From Cupriavidus pauculus (GTDB lineage Bacteria; Pseudomonadota; Gammaproteobacteria; Burkholderiales; Burkholderiaceae), in assembly GCF_002858765.1 (NCBI RefSeq), contig NZ_PJRP01000013.1, forward strand, positions 142,666-206,665: 64,000 nt of DNA. The letters run 5' to 3'. The position numbers and the translations under genes are program-made. The notes under the pieces are model-generated. The model searched no databases, was not told the DNA's origin, and saw nothing but the letters and a program-made list of their open reading frames with translations. This document shows, piece after piece, positions 1-10,067 of the stretch (position 1 is its first letter; each line of letters starts with the position of its first letter).

Positions 1-3000
1 CGCTGGCCGACGAACGGCTGATCACCTGCCCGGACCATAGCGACAGCTGGCAATTCGACCTGGTGGCCATCGAACAGCGCAGCTACACCGACAACGTGGC
101 CGAGTTGAGCCTGCAGCGGCTGCACCGGCTGCCGGCGGAAACGCGCGACTGCCTGGGGGGCATGGCCTGCCTGGGCAGCCGGTCGCCCGTCACGTTGCTG
201 TGCGACGTCTTCGGGCTGTCCGAACGCGCGCTGCATGCACGCCTGGCGCCGGCGCGCGCGGCGGGGCTGCTCATGCTGGCCCAGCAGGAGTACGTCTTTA
301 CGCACGACCGCATCCAGGAAGCCGCGCATGACGGGATCGACGCCGCGTCACGCGCCCGGCTGAGCCTGCACGCGGGCCGCCTGCTGGCGCAGTCGATCCG
401 GCACGACGCCCGCGACGACCTGCTGTTCCGTGCCGCGGATCTGCTGATGCACGGCGAAGCGCAGGAGACATCGGCCGACGACGCCCGCATGATGGCGGCG
501 CTGTTCCTGGACGCCGCGCGGCGCGCACGCAGCACCGCCGCCTACGCCGCGGCGCTGCAGTATGTCGACAGCGGCCTGCGCCGCGCGTGCGGCCCCGGCG
601 TGCCGTCGCCTGCCGCCGACGGGCTCGTATTCTCGCTGCTCGAGGAACAGGCCCATTGCTGGTTCCTGCAGGGCCGGCTTGACGATGCGCTGGCGCTGGC
701 CACCGATCTGCTCGAACGGCACACTGGCCCGCTACGGCAGGCGGGCGTGTACCGGCTGAAGATCGAGATCCATTTGCGGCGGTCGGAAAACGCGCTGGCG
801 GTGCAACAGGCGATCGAGGGGCTGCATGGCTTTGGCATCGACCTGCCGCCGCATCCGTCCGACGACCTGTGCGATGCGCTGTACGCCGAAATCCAGCCGC
901 AACTCGATGCCACGCGGCTCGACGCCCTGCTGGCATTGCCCGATGTTGCCGATGCCCGCATCGACGCGGCCATGGGCCTGCTGTTGGCCCTGCAGATTCC
1001 GGCCAGCTTCACGGACCAGAACCTGGCGTTCGCCACCCTGTGCCAGATGATGCGGCTAACGCTGGCGCATGGCATGAGCGGGTCGGCCACCGCGTCGCTG
1101 GGCTGGCTCGGCGTGCTGGTGTGCCACCGCTACGGGGCGTACCACGACGGCTTTCGCTATGGCGAACTGGCACGGCGGCTGACCACGCGCCATGGCTACG
1201 CCGCGCACGAGGCCCGCACGCTGTTGCCGCTGGACCAGCTCAGCGTGTGGACCCAGCCCCTGTCCTATTCGATCGAGTGCGCGCGGGCCGGCTTTGCCGC
1301 GGGCGTGGCGCATGGCGACATCACCACGGCCTGCTACGAGTGCTGCCACGTCGTGGCCGTCATGCTGGCGCGTGGCGATGCGCTCGACGATGTCGAGGCC
1401 GAAATCTCGCGCGGCCTGCAGTTCGTGCGCGCCGCCCGGTTTGGCGACGTGGAGGCCATCCTGCTGCTGCAGCAACGGTTTATCGACGGGCTGCGTACGC
1501 TCGCGTGGCAGACCCCCGGTGTGCCGGCGGCTCCGGAACCTGCGGAAGAACGCCTCAGCACGCTGGAGTTCTGGCAGGCCGTGTACCGGTCCACCGTCCT
1601 GCTGCTGGCCGGCCAGGTGGATGCGGCCGCGCAATGCCTGGATCGCGCCGCCACGTTTGCCTGGTCGGCCCCCGCCCATATCCATCAGCTCGACTTCCAC
1701 CTGCTACGCGCCTTGACGCTTGCCGCACAACTCGACGCGTCCCCGACGGCGCCCGATGCGCCGGCCTGGCAGACGCTGCGCGCCGATGCCCGCAGGCTGC
1801 GCGACTGGGCGCACGCCAATCCGCTGACCTTTACCGACAAGGCGCTGCTGGCGGAAGCCGAACTGGCCCGGCTGGAAGGCGACGTGCTGACGGCCATGTC
1901 GCGCTACGAACAGGCCATCGCCCACGCCGCCGCGCATGGCTTCGTGCAGATCACCGCCATCGCCCACGAGCGCGCGGCGCGGCTCGGTGCGGCGCAGGGG
2001 CTGGCATCGACAGCCGACGCGCATCGGCGCCATGCGCGCGATGCCTATCTGCGCTGGGGCGCCATGGGCAAGGCGCGGCAGCTGGAGACGGAATTTCCGG
2101 AGATCGTGGAGACCGCGCCGCTGCGCACCTGGCATCTCGGCGCCAGCGCACAGACGCTCGATGCCGAAAGCGTGATCAAGGCATCGCGGGCGCTGAGCGA
2201 GGAAATCCGCCTCGACCGCCTGATCGACAAGCTGATGACCGTCGTGCTCGAATATGCCGGGGCCCAGCGCGGGCTGCTGATCCGCATGCGGCCCGAAGGG
2301 CCGGTCGTCGAGGCCAGCGCGGACACCACCGCCGACGGCATCCGCGTACGGGTGACACAGGACCCGGTCACGCCCAGCGCGCTGCCGGTAGTCATGCTCC
2401 GCACGGCGGTGCGCACGGGGCAGCCCGCCATGACGGGCATGTCGGTGGGCGCCAATCCGTTTGCCATCGATCCCTACTTCGGCCAGGTCGGCAGCCAGGC
2501 GGGCATGTCGCACGGCGCGGACATTTCCGCCCTGTGCATTCCGATGCTGCGCCACAACGAGGCCATCGGCGCGCTCTACCTCGAAAACCGCCTGGTGCGC
2601 GACGCTTTCACGCTGGACCGCACCCGCGTGCTGGAGCTGATCGCCTCGCAGGCGGCTATTTCGCTGCGCACGGCCCGGCTCTACGACGACCTGCTGGCCG
2701 AGAACGAACGCCGCCAGCAAGTGGAGCGCGAACTCCGCGCCAGCGAGGCATCGCTGGCCATGGGCGAGAGCGTCAGCCACACGGGTAGCTGGCGCTGGGA
2801 CCTGAAGCGCGACCGCTTCACGGGTTCGGACGAACTGCGCCGCATCTACGAACTGGACCCCGACCAGCACGACCTGCCGTTCGAGGTGTTCCTGTCGCAC
2901 ATGCACCCCGAGGACCGCGAGATGGTGCGGCACATCACCGAGACCCATGTCGCCCGGCAGGCCACCGTCCGCGTGGAGCATCGCATCGTGCGTGCCGACG

Positions 3001-3833
3001 GATCGATCCGCTACCTGGCTGCCATCGGCAAGCCGTTGCCCGGCGACGACGGCGAAATCGACTACGTGGGCACCGTGACGGACATCACCGCGCGGCGCCA
3101 GGGCGAGGACGCGCTGCGCAGCGCCCAGGCCGACCTGGCCCGCGTGGCGCGTGCCACCACGGTGGGCCAGCTGACCGCGTCGATTGCGCATGAGGTGAAC
3201 CAGCCGCTGATGTCGATCGTCTCGAATGCGGGCGCCAGCCTGCGCTGGCTGGCGCGGCCCACGCCCGACATCGCCAATGCGCGCGAAGGGCTGGAGGCCA
3301 TCCGCAGCGAGGGCCAGCGCGCCGGCGACATGATCCGCAGCCTGCAGGCGCTGACGCGCAACGCCGCGCCGGTGATGGCGCAAGTGGACATCCACCAGGC
3401 CATCCGCCATATCCTGGCGATTTCGCGCACCGAGATCGAGCGGCGCCAGATCGCGCTGAAGCTGTCGCTCGAAGCCGAGCCCGCCCATGCCTTTGGCGAC
3501 GATATCCAGTTGCAGCAGGTGATCCTGAACCTGGTGGTCAACGCCATCGACGCCATGAGCGAGATCCACGGACGCACGCGCGTGCTGCACCTGACGACGC
3601 GCCTGGTCGACGACCACTTGCTGGAAGTGAGCGTGGCCGACACCGGCACCGGCATCGGCCAGGACCTTGCCGAACAGGTGTTCGAGCCGTTCTACACCAC
3701 CAAGGTCAACGGCATGGGCATGGGGCTGGCCATCTGCAAGTCTATTGTCGAAGCACACCGGGGGCAACTGCGCGCCGAGGCGCTGGTGCCGCACGGCAGC
3801 CGCTTTGCCTTTTCGATCCCGCGGCAGCCGTAG
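1..3833 (+). CDS. Giant hybrid sensor histidine kinase (TPR-GAF-PAS-HK), 5' end outside the window
   Basis: The frame is open from the first complete codon at nt 3, so the gene begins upstream; the GTG at 63 is not a credible start. Counting from nt 3, residues up to about 120 resemble the end of a STAND/AAA ATPase region (YTDNVAEL then HDRIQEAA, paralogous to the gene at 24388). About 120-700 is helical TPR-like repeat, 730-895 a GAF domain, 920-1032 a PAS domain with its PAC tail. The histidine kinase core follows: H-box SIAHEVNQP with His about 1063, N-box NLVVNAIDAM near 1175, G1 DTGTGIG and G2 GMGMGLAICKS. No receiver domain is present, so a separate response regulator is needed; the FixJ-type gene at 11266 is one candidate. 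It probably senses a cytoplasmic signal, as no membrane segment is seen. The signal is unknown. Confidence 0.9.
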   Translation, partial: LADERLITCPDHSDSWQFDLVAIEQRSYTDNVAELSLQRLHRLPAETRDCLGGMACLGSRSPVTLLCDVFGLSERALHARLAPARAAGLLMLAQQEYVFTHDRIQEAAHDGIDAASRARLSLHAGRLLAQSIRHDARDDLLFRAADLLMHGEAQETSADDARMMAALFLDAARRARSTAAYAAALQYVDSGLRRACGPGVPSPAADGLVFSLLEEQAHCWFLQGRLDDALALATDLLERHTGPLRQAGVYRLKIEIHLRRSENALAVQQAIEGLHGFGIDLPPHPSDDLCDALYAEIQPQLDATRLDALLALPDVADARIDAAMGLLLALQIPASFTDQNLAFATLCQMMRLTLAHGMSGSATASLGWLGVLVCHRYGAYHDGFRYGELARRLTTRHGYAAHEARTLLPLDQLSVWTQPLSYSIECARAGFAAGVAHGDITTACYECCHVVAVMLARGDALDDVEAEISRGLQFVRAARFGDVEAILLLQQRFIDGLRTLAWQTPGVPAAPEPAEERLSTLEFWQAVYRSTVLLLAGQVDAAAQCLDRAATFAWSAPAHIHQLDFHLLRALTLAAQLDASPTAPDAPAWQTLRADARRLRDWAHANPLTFTDKALLAEAELARLEGDVLTAMSRYEQAIAHAAAHGFVQITAIAHERAARLGAAQGLASTADAHRRHARDAYLRWGAMGKARQLETEFPEIVETAPLRTWHLGASAQTLDAESVIKASRALSEEIRLDRLIDKLMTVVLEYAGAQRGLLIRMRPEGPVVEASADTTADGIRVRVTQDPVTPSALPVVMLRTAVRTGQPAMTGMSVGANPFAIDPYFGQVGSQAGMSHGADISALCIPMLRHNEAIGALYLENRLVRDAFTLDRTRVLELIASQAAISLRTARLYDDLLAENERRQQVERELRASEASLAMGESVSHTGSWRWDLKRDRFTGSDELRRIYELDPDQHDLPFEVFLSHMHPEDREMVRHITETHVARQATVRVEHRIVRADGSIRYLAAIGKPLPGDDGEIDYVGTVTDITARRQGEDALRSAQADLARVARATTVGQLTASIAHEVNQPLMSIVSNAGASLRWLARPTPDIANAREGLEAIRSEGQRAGDMIRSLQALTRNAAPVMAQVDIHQAIRHILAISRTEIERRQIALKLSLEAEPAHAFGDDIQLQQVILNLVVNAIDAMSEIHGRTRVLHLTTRLVDDHLLEVSVADTGTGIGQDLAEQVFEPFYTTKVNGMGMGLAICKSIVEAHRGQLRAEALVPHGSRFAFSIPRQP

Positions 3834-4003
3834 CGCTGCGCAGGGCCTCGCAGGTAGCGCGGCGGTGGCACGCGCCGATCGTGCGAATCCGGAAGTGCGC
3901 CCACCGGAACACAAGGCTGGCGGATCGGCCCGGCGTAGGCTAGGTTGAATCTTTCCCTGCCTGGCGTATCCGACAGGCAACCCTTCCGGACAAGGAGCAC
4001 AGC

Positions 4004-5737
4004 ATGGCCACGGAAACCGCAGCCGATCTGATCACCTCGGTGCTGCACGGCGCCGGCGTTCGCCGCATCTTCGGCGTCGTGGGCGACAGCCTCAACGGGC
4101 TGACCGAATCGCTGCGGCAGCGCGGCGACATCGACTGGATTCACACCCGGCACGAGGAAACCGCTGCATTCGCGGCGGGTGCAGAAGCCCACCTGACCGG
4201 CAATCTGGCCGTGTGCGCCGGCAGCTGCGGGCCGGGCAACCTGCACCTGATCAACGGGCTGTTCGACTGCCACCGCTCACGCGTGCCTGTGCTGGCCATT
4301 GCCGCGCATATTCCTAGCGCCGAGATCGGCCGCAACTACTTCCAGGAAACCCATCCCGAACAGCTGTTCCGCGAATGCAGTCACTACTGCGAGCTGGTGT
4401 CCAGCGTGGAGCAACTGCCGGGCGTGCTGGAGACCGCCATCCGCGCGGCCGTGGGGCGCCGGGGCGTGGCGGTCATCGTCATTCCGGGCGACGTGGCGCT
4501 GCGGGCGGTTGCGATGGCCGGGATATCCGCGCCGGCGTCGATGACGCTGCCGGCGCCCGTGGTGGTGCCCGACGCCGAGTCGCTGGACGCGCTGGCCGAA
4601 CTGCTGCGCGGCAGCCAGCGCACCACGCTGCTGTGCGGGCGCGGTTGCGCCGGCGCGCACGACCAGGTGGTGCGGCTGGCCGAGACGCTCAAGGCGCCGG
4701 TGGTGCACGCGCTGGGCGGCAAGGAATTCATCGAATACGACAATCCGTATGACGTGGGCATGACCGGCCTGATCGGTTTCAGTTCCGGCTACCACGCCAT
4801 GCAGAACTGCGACACGCTGGTCATGCTAGGCACCGACTTTCCCTATCGCCAGTTCTATCCCGAGGGCGCGCGCGTGGTGCAGGTCGATGTACGGCCCGAG
4901 AACCTGGGGCGCCGCACGCGGCTGGACCTGGGGCTCGTGGGCGACGTGGCGGCCACGCTCGACGCGCTGCAGCCGCGCCTGACCCCGCAGGCGGATGCTG
5001 CCTTCCTCGATGCGAGCGTGCGCCACTACCGCGACGCCCGCAAGCAACTGGACGACCTGGCCACCGGCGACAGCGGCCGGCGCCCCATCCATCCGCAATA
5101 CCTGGCCCGGCTGATCAGCGAGCAGGCCGCCGAAGACGCGATCTTCACGTTCGACGTGGGCACGCCCACCATCTGGGCGGCACGCTACCTGCACATGAAT
5201 GGCCGGCGCCGGTTGATCGGCTCGCTGGCGCACGGGTCGATGGCCAACGCGCTGCCGCAGGCCATCGGCGCGCAGGCCACCTTCCCGGACCGGCAGGTGG
5301 TGAGCCTGTCCGGCGATGGTGGCTTTGCCATGCTGATGGGCGACTTCCTCACGCTCGTGCAGCAGGGGCTGCCGGTCAAGGTGGTGATCTTCAACAACAG
5401 CGTGCTGGGCTTCGTGGCCCTGGAGATGAAGGCGTCGGGCTTTCTCGAAACCGGTACGTCGCTGCAGAACCCCGATTTCGCCGCCATGGCACGCGCGGTG
5501 GGCGTGCATGCGCAGCGCGTGGAAGACCCACGGCTGCTGCCGGAAGCCGTGGCGTCGATGCTGGCACACGACGGCCCGGCCCTGCTCGACGTGGTGACGA
5601 ACACGCAGGAACTGGCCATGCCGCCCGCGTTGAAGGCGGAACAGGTCAAGGGCTTCAGCCTGTGGGCGCTGAAGGCCGTGATGAACGGTCGCGCCGACGA
5701 ACTGGTGGAACTGGCGAAGACGAACCTGCTGCGCTAG
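4004..5737 (+). CDS. poxB: Pyruvate dehydrogenase (quinone) / pyruvate oxidase
   Basis: Thiamine diphosphate- and FAD-dependent enzyme that decarboxylates pyruvate to acetate and CO2 and passes electrons to membrane quinone. The 577-residue product matches the length and layout of E. coli PoxB: N-terminal pyrimidine-binding domain with the activating Glu in RHEETAAF, the strongly conserved AVCAGSCGPGNLHLINGLFD block, a central FAD domain and a C-terminal ThDP domain with SGDGG...NNS. The last residues, ELVELAKTNLLR, closely resemble the amphipathic lipid-binding tail of PoxB, so peripheral membrane attachment is expected. An AAGGAG site sits 8 nt before the ATG. It lies 170 nt after the kinase gene and 244 nt before the cytochrome gene, so it may be its own unit. 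Other ThDP enzymes such as acetolactate synthase fit less well. Confidence 0.93.
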   Translation: MATETAADLITSVLHGAGVRRIFGVVGDSLNGLTESLRQRGDIDWIHTRHEETAAFAAGAEAHLTGNLAVCAGSCGPGNLHLINGLFDCHRSRVPVLAIAAHIPSAEIGRNYFQETHPEQLFRECSHYCELVSSVEQLPGVLETAIRAAVGRRGVAVIVIPGDVALRAVAMAGISAPASMTLPAPVVVPDAESLDALAELLRGSQRTTLLCGRGCAGAHDQVVRLAETLKAPVVHALGGKEFIEYDNPYDVGMTGLIGFSSGYHAMQNCDTLVMLGTDFPYRQFYPEGARVVQVDVRPENLGRRTRLDLGLVGDVAATLDALQPRLTPQADAAFLDASVRHYRDARKQLDDLATGDSGRRPIHPQYLARLISEQAAEDAIFTFDVGTPTIWAARYLHMNGRRRLIGSLAHGSMANALPQAIGAQATFPDRQVVSLSGDGGFAMLMGDFLTLVQQGLPVKVVIFNNSVLGFVALEMKASGFLETGTSLQNPDFAAMARAVGVHAQRVEDPRLLPEAVASMLAHDGPALLDVVTNTQELAMPPALKAEQVKGFSLWALKAVMNGRADELVELAKTNLLR

Positions 5738-5913
5738 ACGCGTGCTGCTGCGCTGGGCGCGCACTGCCGCGCCACGCACTGGCTGGCTCCCCTCGCCCGC
5801 ATGGGCTGGGGCGCCAGTCATCCCGCCCTCGACCCCACGCCCGCCCGCGCCACCCCGCACCACCCGGCTTCCACCTCATACCTTCGTTTAGCGCGTCAAC
5901 GACCACGCGGCAA

Positions 5914-5943
5914 TTGATGCCAACCTGCCCTGACTTCTACGAT
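5914..5943 (+). promoter_or_regulatory. Weak sigma70-like promoter before the cytochrome/molybdenum hydroxylase operon
   Basis: TTGATG (5914-5919) and TACGAT (5938-5943) are 18 nt apart, about 40 nt before the ATG at 5982. Both hexamers are imperfect, so this is only a candidate. The rest of the poxB-cytochrome gap (5738-5981) shows nothing else I can name. Confidence 0.25.
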
Positions 5944-5981
5944 GCCTGGTAACAAGACACAGGAATCCAAGGGAGCCCCAG

Positions 5982-7259
5982 ATGCAGTTGCGACGCCGAT
6001 GGTTGTTCATCTTCCTCATTGCCGCCCTGCCAGCCATCGCCCTGGCCGCCTACCTGATGTGGGAGCCGGCCATCGCCCCCGTGGCACCGCCGGCCCCGGC
6101 ATCGTTTGACCGCCAACTGGTGTTGCGCGGCGCCCGCGTGGTGGCGCTTGGCGATTGCGCGGTATGCCACACCGCCAAGGGCGGCAAGCCGTTCGCGGGC
6201 GGCCTGCCGCTGGGCACGCCGTTCGGCACGATCTACTCCACCAACATCACCCCCGATCCGGAAACGGGCATCGGCAACTGGTCGCCCGAGGCATTCACGC
6301 GGGCCATGCGCCGCGGCATCGCCCGCGATGGTCATCAGCTTTATCCGGCCTTTCCGTATATCCACTTCACGCGCATGCCGGACGACGACATCGCGGCGGC
6401 TTACGCCTACCTGATGCGGCGTGATCCGGTGCAGGCCCGCACGCCGACTAATGCACTGGTGTTTCCGCTGAACTTCCGTCCGCTGGTGGCGTTCTGGAAC
6501 GTGCTGTTCCTGCGGCCCGGTCCGCACGCGCCCGATACGTCGCAAAGCGAGCAGTGGAACCGCGGGCGCTATCTCGTCGATGGTCCTGGCCACTGTGCCG
6601 CGTGCCACACGCCGCTGAACCTGATCGGCGGGGAGAAATGGAGCCAGGCGTTCGGCGGCGGCGTGATCGACGGCTGGGAAGCGCCATCGCTGGCAAACCT
6701 TGCCCATGGTCCCGTGCCATGGACCGCGCCTGAACTGGTGACCTACCTGCGCACCGGCATGTCGTCGGCACACGGCGCGGCGGCCGGTCCCATGCTGCCC
6801 GTGACGCGCGAACTGGGCACCGTGCCGCAAGCCGATGCCGAAGCCATCGCGGCCTATCTGCTGGCGCTGCGCAAGCCCGCACCCAGGCCGGCTGGCCAGG
6901 GCAATTCGCCCGTCGACACCCAGGCCGTACAGCGCGGACAGGTGTTGTTTGCCGGCGCGTGTGCGTCGTGCCATGGCAACCAGTCGCCCATGCAGCGCTT
7001 CGGTGACCGGCCCAGCCTTGCCACCAGCAGCGCCATCCATGCGGCCACGCCGCGCAACACCGTCCAGATGATCCTGCAGGGCGTTCCATGGGAAGGCGAG
7101 GACGCGCTGCACTACATGCCCGCGTTCGCCCAGACCCTGGACGATCGCCAGGTGGCCGACCTCGTCAGCTACCTCCGGGCCACCTATTCCCGCCTGCCGC
7201 CGTGGGACGGCGTTACGCAGGCCGTTACCGACATCCGCAAGGGAGATGCCTCGCAATGA
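5982..7259 (+). CDS. Membrane-anchored triheme cytochrome c, electron acceptor of the molybdenum hydroxylase
   Basis: 425 residues. An N-terminal signal/anchor (three Arg then a hydrophobic stretch to about residue 28) directs the protein to the periplasm. Three CxxCH heme sites are visible: CAVCH, CAACH and CASCH, in three successive cytochrome c domains, as in the cytochrome subunits of alcohol dehydrogenases, nicotinate dehydrogenase and isoquinoline oxidoreductase-type enzymes. An AAGGGAG site precedes the ATG. The stop overlaps the start of the 2Fe-2S subunit (ATGA at 7256-7259), which implies translational coupling and a joint complex. Expected job: take electrons from the Mo/FeS subunits and pass them to the respiratory chain. 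Confidence 0.9.
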   Translation: MQLRRRWLFIFLIAALPAIALAAYLMWEPAIAPVAPPAPASFDRQLVLRGARVVALGDCAVCHTAKGGKPFAGGLPLGTPFGTIYSTNITPDPETGIGNWSPEAFTRAMRRGIARDGHQLYPAFPYIHFTRMPDDDIAAAYAYLMRRDPVQARTPTNALVFPLNFRPLVAFWNVLFLRPGPHAPDTSQSEQWNRGRYLVDGPGHCAACHTPLNLIGGEKWSQAFGGGVIDGWEAPSLANLAHGPVPWTAPELVTYLRTGMSSAHGAAAGPMLPVTRELGTVPQADAEAIAAYLLALRKPAPRPAGQGNSPVDTQAVQRGQVLFAGACASCHGNQSPMQRFGDRPSLATSSAIHAATPRNTVQMILQGVPWEGEDALHYMPAFAQTLDDRQVADLVSYLRATYSRLPPWDGVTQAVTDIRKGDASQ

Positions 7260-7744
7260 TCCAGCTCACCGTCAACGGCAGCACCCATTCCCTCGACATC
7301 GACCCCGCCACGCCGCTGCTCTATGCCTTGCGCGAAGACCTGGGACTCAACGGCGCAAAGTTCGGCTGCGGCCTGGGGCAGTGCGGCGCCTGTACCGTGA
7401 TCGTCGACGGCCAGCCGACGTTCTCGTGCCTGCTGCCGGTGTCGGCCGTCGGCAAGCGCCCCGTGCGCACCATCGAGAGCCTTGGCACCGCGCGCCAGCC
7501 CGGCGCGCTGCAGCAGGCATTCATCGATCACCAGGCGGCGCAATGTGGCTACTGCATCGCGGGCATGGTCATGCGCGCCCAGGCGCTGCTGGATCGCAAT
7601 CCGCATCCCACCGATGCCGAGATCCGCACGCACATGGAGCCCAACCTGTGCCGCTGCGGCACGCACATGCGCATTCTCGCCGCCATCCGCGCGGTGGCCG
7701 ACGCCGGCAAGGCCGGCCGCAAACCCGCCAAGGAGGCCGCATGA
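7256..7744 (+). CDS. 2Fe-2S subunit of a xanthine-dehydrogenase-family molybdenum hydroxylase (IorA-like)
   Basis: 162 residues, the usual size of IorA/CoxS-type small subunits. The N-terminal half has the plant-ferredoxin cluster site (CGLGQCGAC, with a later Cys in FSCLLP). The C-terminal half has the second cluster site (CGYC then NLCRCGTH). It carries electrons from the molybdenum cofactor to the cytochrome. The ATG overlaps the stop of the cytochrome gene and its own stop overlaps the start of the large subunit, both as ATGA, so the three genes form a coupled operon. No signal peptide is seen; such subunits are typically exported with the Tat-signal-bearing partner. Confidence 0.93.
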   Translation: MIQLTVNGSTHSLDIDPATPLLYALREDLGLNGAKFGCGLGQCGACTVIVDGQPTFSCLLPVSAVGKRPVRTIESLGTARQPGALQQAFIDHQAAQCGYCIAGMVMRAQALLDRNPHPTDAEIRTHMEPNLCRCGTHMRILAAIRAVADAGKAGRKPAKEAA

Positions 7745-10017
7745 TGGACCCCGTCGACGACATCCCGAACCTGGCCAATCCCGGCCGGCGTGCGTTCATG
7801 GTGTCCGGCTCGCTGCTGGTGGGCTTTACGCTGCTGCCGGGCAGGCAGGCGCTGGCGCAGATGGTGCTGGCCGACGAAGGCGCCGCCATTCACGTGGCCA
7901 AGGGGCTCGACAAGCTGCCCGGCAGCCTGAAGACCAACCCGTATCTGGACGCCTGGATCCGCGTGGCACCCGACAACGGCATCACCGTGCATACGGGCAA
8001 GGTCGAACTGGGTACTGGCATCCGCACTGCGCTGCTGCAGGTGGCGGCCGAGGAGTTGCAGATCGATCCACGTCGCATCACGTTCCTGACGGCCGACACC
8101 GCGCGCCTGCCCGACGAAGGGCTGACCGCCGGCAGCCATACGATGGCCGACAGCGGCAGCGCGTTGCTGAACGCCGCCGCCCAGGTGCGCGGGCTGATGA
8201 CCGATGCCGCGGCACGCGTGCTGCGTGCGGACCCTGCCACGCTGACCGCACGCGACGCGCGCATTGCGGCCCGCGATGGCCGCTCGGTCACGTTTGCCGA
8301 ACTGCTGCCGCACGTGAACCTGCACACGATGGCCACGCCGACGTCGCCTCTGCGCGATCCGGCTTCGTTCACGGTAATCGGCACCGCCATGCCACGCCTG
8401 GACATCCCGGGCAAGGTAACGGGCGGGCCCAGCTATGTGCAAGACCTGAAAATGCCGGGCATGGTGCATGCCCGCGTGGTCCTGCCGCCGGCCTACGATG
8501 CGCCGCTGCTGTCCGTGGACGAGGCCGGCGCCCGCGCCACACCCGGCTTCATCGCCATCGTGCGCGACGGCAGCATGCTGGCCGTGGTGGCGCAACGCGA
8601 ATGGCAGGCCGTGCTGGCCCAGCGCGCGCTGTCGGCCGGATGCCGTTGGGGCAAGGGGCGTGCCCTGCCCCAGCCAGACCAGGTGGCGGGCCAACTGCGC
8701 CAGATCGCCACCGAGCGCATCGTGATTGCCGACGCCACGGCGCCCATGCCGCCGGCCGCGAAGGCGCTGGAGGCCACCTATACCAAGCGCTACCTGATGC
8801 ATGGCTCGATCGGGCCGTCATGTGCCGTGGGGCATATGCAGGACGCCAGGCTGACGGTCTGGACCCATTCGCAGGGTGTCTACCCGTTGCGCGACGGATT
8901 GGCCGAGATGCTGTCGATGCCCAAGGAAAGCGTGCGCTGCGTGCATGTGGAAGGATCGGGCTGCTACGGCCACAACGGCGCCGACGACGTGGCCGCGCAC
9001 GCCGCGTTGCTGGCCCGTGCCCTGCCGGGCCGCCCGGTGCGCGTGCAGTGGATGCGCGACCAGGAGCACATTTGGGACCACTTCACGCCGGCCATGGTCA
9101 CGCACGTGAAGGCTTCGCTATCGGCTGACGGCACGATCGTCGACTGGGACTACGCGCTGTGGAGCAGCTCCCATAACGAGCGCGTGGTCAACGCCGGCCG
9201 GCTGCTGCCGGCCACGCAACTGGCGCGGCCGTTCAAGGCGGCCCCGTCCACGCCGATGATGCAGCCCGAAGGCGGCGGCGACCGCAACGCGATTCCGCTT
9301 TACCGGCTGCCAGCCAGCCATATCGTCAACAACTTCTCGCCGACCATGCCGTTGCGCACGTCTGCCATGCGGTCGCTGGGCGCGCACATGAACGTGTTCA
9401 CCATCGAGACGTTCATGGACGACCTGGCGCATGCGGCCGGCGCCGATCCGGTGGCGTTCCGCTTGCGCCATATGGACGATCCCCGCGCGCTCGACGTGAT
9501 CCGCCTGGCGGCTCAGCAGTTTGGATGGCCGCGCCGCCAGCGCAAGCCGGGACACGGCGTGGGCTTCGCGTTCGGCAAGTACAAGAACCTGATGGCCTAC
9601 GTGGCGATGGCGGTCGAGGTGGCCGTGGAACGCGACACCGGGCAGGTACGCCTGACGCGCGCCGAAGTGGCGGTGGACTGCGGGCAGATCGTCAATCCGG
9701 ACGGCGTACGCAACCAGATCGAGGGCGGCATCCTGCAATCGGCCAGCTGGACGCTCTATGAACAACTGCGCTTCGAAGCAAACGGCGTGCGCAGCTTCGA
9801 CTGGGGCAGTTATCCGATCCTGCGCTTTTCCGCCGTGCCCGCGCAGGTTCGCGTGCATCTGGTGGATCGTCCCGGCGCCCCGTTCCTGGGCGTGGCCGAA
9901 GCGGCCATGGGCCCGACCGCTGGCGCCATCGGCAACGCGCTGTTCGACGCCACCGGCCAGCGGATGCGCGACATGCCGCTGGCCGGCGAGCGGCTGCGCA
10001 ACCTGATTGCGCCCTGA
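7741..10017 (+). CDS. Molybdopterin-binding large subunit of the same hydroxylase (IorB-like), Tat-exported
   Basis: 758 residues, typical of isoquinoline 1-oxidoreductase beta-type subunits. The N-terminus has a twin-arginine signal (GRRAFMVSGSLLVGF, ending near ALAQ), so the folded cofactor-loaded enzyme should be periplasmic. The region GSGCYGHNGADDVAAHAALL is characteristic of this family. The catalytic-Glu segment near the C-terminus reads GVAEAAMGPTAGAIGNAL, keeping the Glu but with Ala where GVGE is usual. AGGAGG at 7731 serves either ATG at 7741 or 7744; the latter has the better spacing. The substrate cannot be read from the sequence; relatives hydroxylate N-heteroaromatics or oxidise aldehydes. 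Confidence 0.9.
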   Translation: MMDPVDDIPNLANPGRRAFMVSGSLLVGFTLLPGRQALAQMVLADEGAAIHVAKGLDKLPGSLKTNPYLDAWIRVAPDNGITVHTGKVELGTGIRTALLQVAAEELQIDPRRITFLTADTARLPDEGLTAGSHTMADSGSALLNAAAQVRGLMTDAAARVLRADPATLTARDARIAARDGRSVTFAELLPHVNLHTMATPTSPLRDPASFTVIGTAMPRLDIPGKVTGGPSYVQDLKMPGMVHARVVLPPAYDAPLLSVDEAGARATPGFIAIVRDGSMLAVVAQREWQAVLAQRALSAGCRWGKGRALPQPDQVAGQLRQIATERIVIADATAPMPPAAKALEATYTKRYLMHGSIGPSCAVGHMQDARLTVWTHSQGVYPLRDGLAEMLSMPKESVRCVHVEGSGCYGHNGADDVAAHAALLARALPGRPVRVQWMRDQEHIWDHFTPAMVTHVKASLSADGTIVDWDYALWSSSHNERVVNAGRLLPATQLARPFKAAPSTPMMQPEGGGDRNAIPLYRLPASHIVNNFSPTMPLRTSAMRSLGAHMNVFTIETFMDDLAHAAGADPVAFRLRHMDDPRALDVIRLAAQQFGWPRRQRKPGHGVGFAFGKYKNLMAYVAMAVEVAVERDTGQVRLTRAEVAVDCGQIVNPDGVRNQIEGGILQSASWTLYEQLRFEANGVRSFDWGSYPILRFSAVPAQVRVHLVDRPGAPFLGVAEAAMGPTAGAIGNALFDATGQRMRDMPLAGERLRNLIAP

Positions 10018-10067
10018 TCCCGGCGCCCTCTTGCTACCCCCTTGCACCCATCCACCAGGAGTCGACC

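Noticed and set aside
1704..3980. Long open frame of 758 codons on the minus strand opposite the first sensor kinase gene
   Set aside because: It mirrors the kinase codons in high-GC DNA; the protein is Arg/Ala/His-rich without domains, while the plus frame has clear GAF, PAS and kinase motifs.
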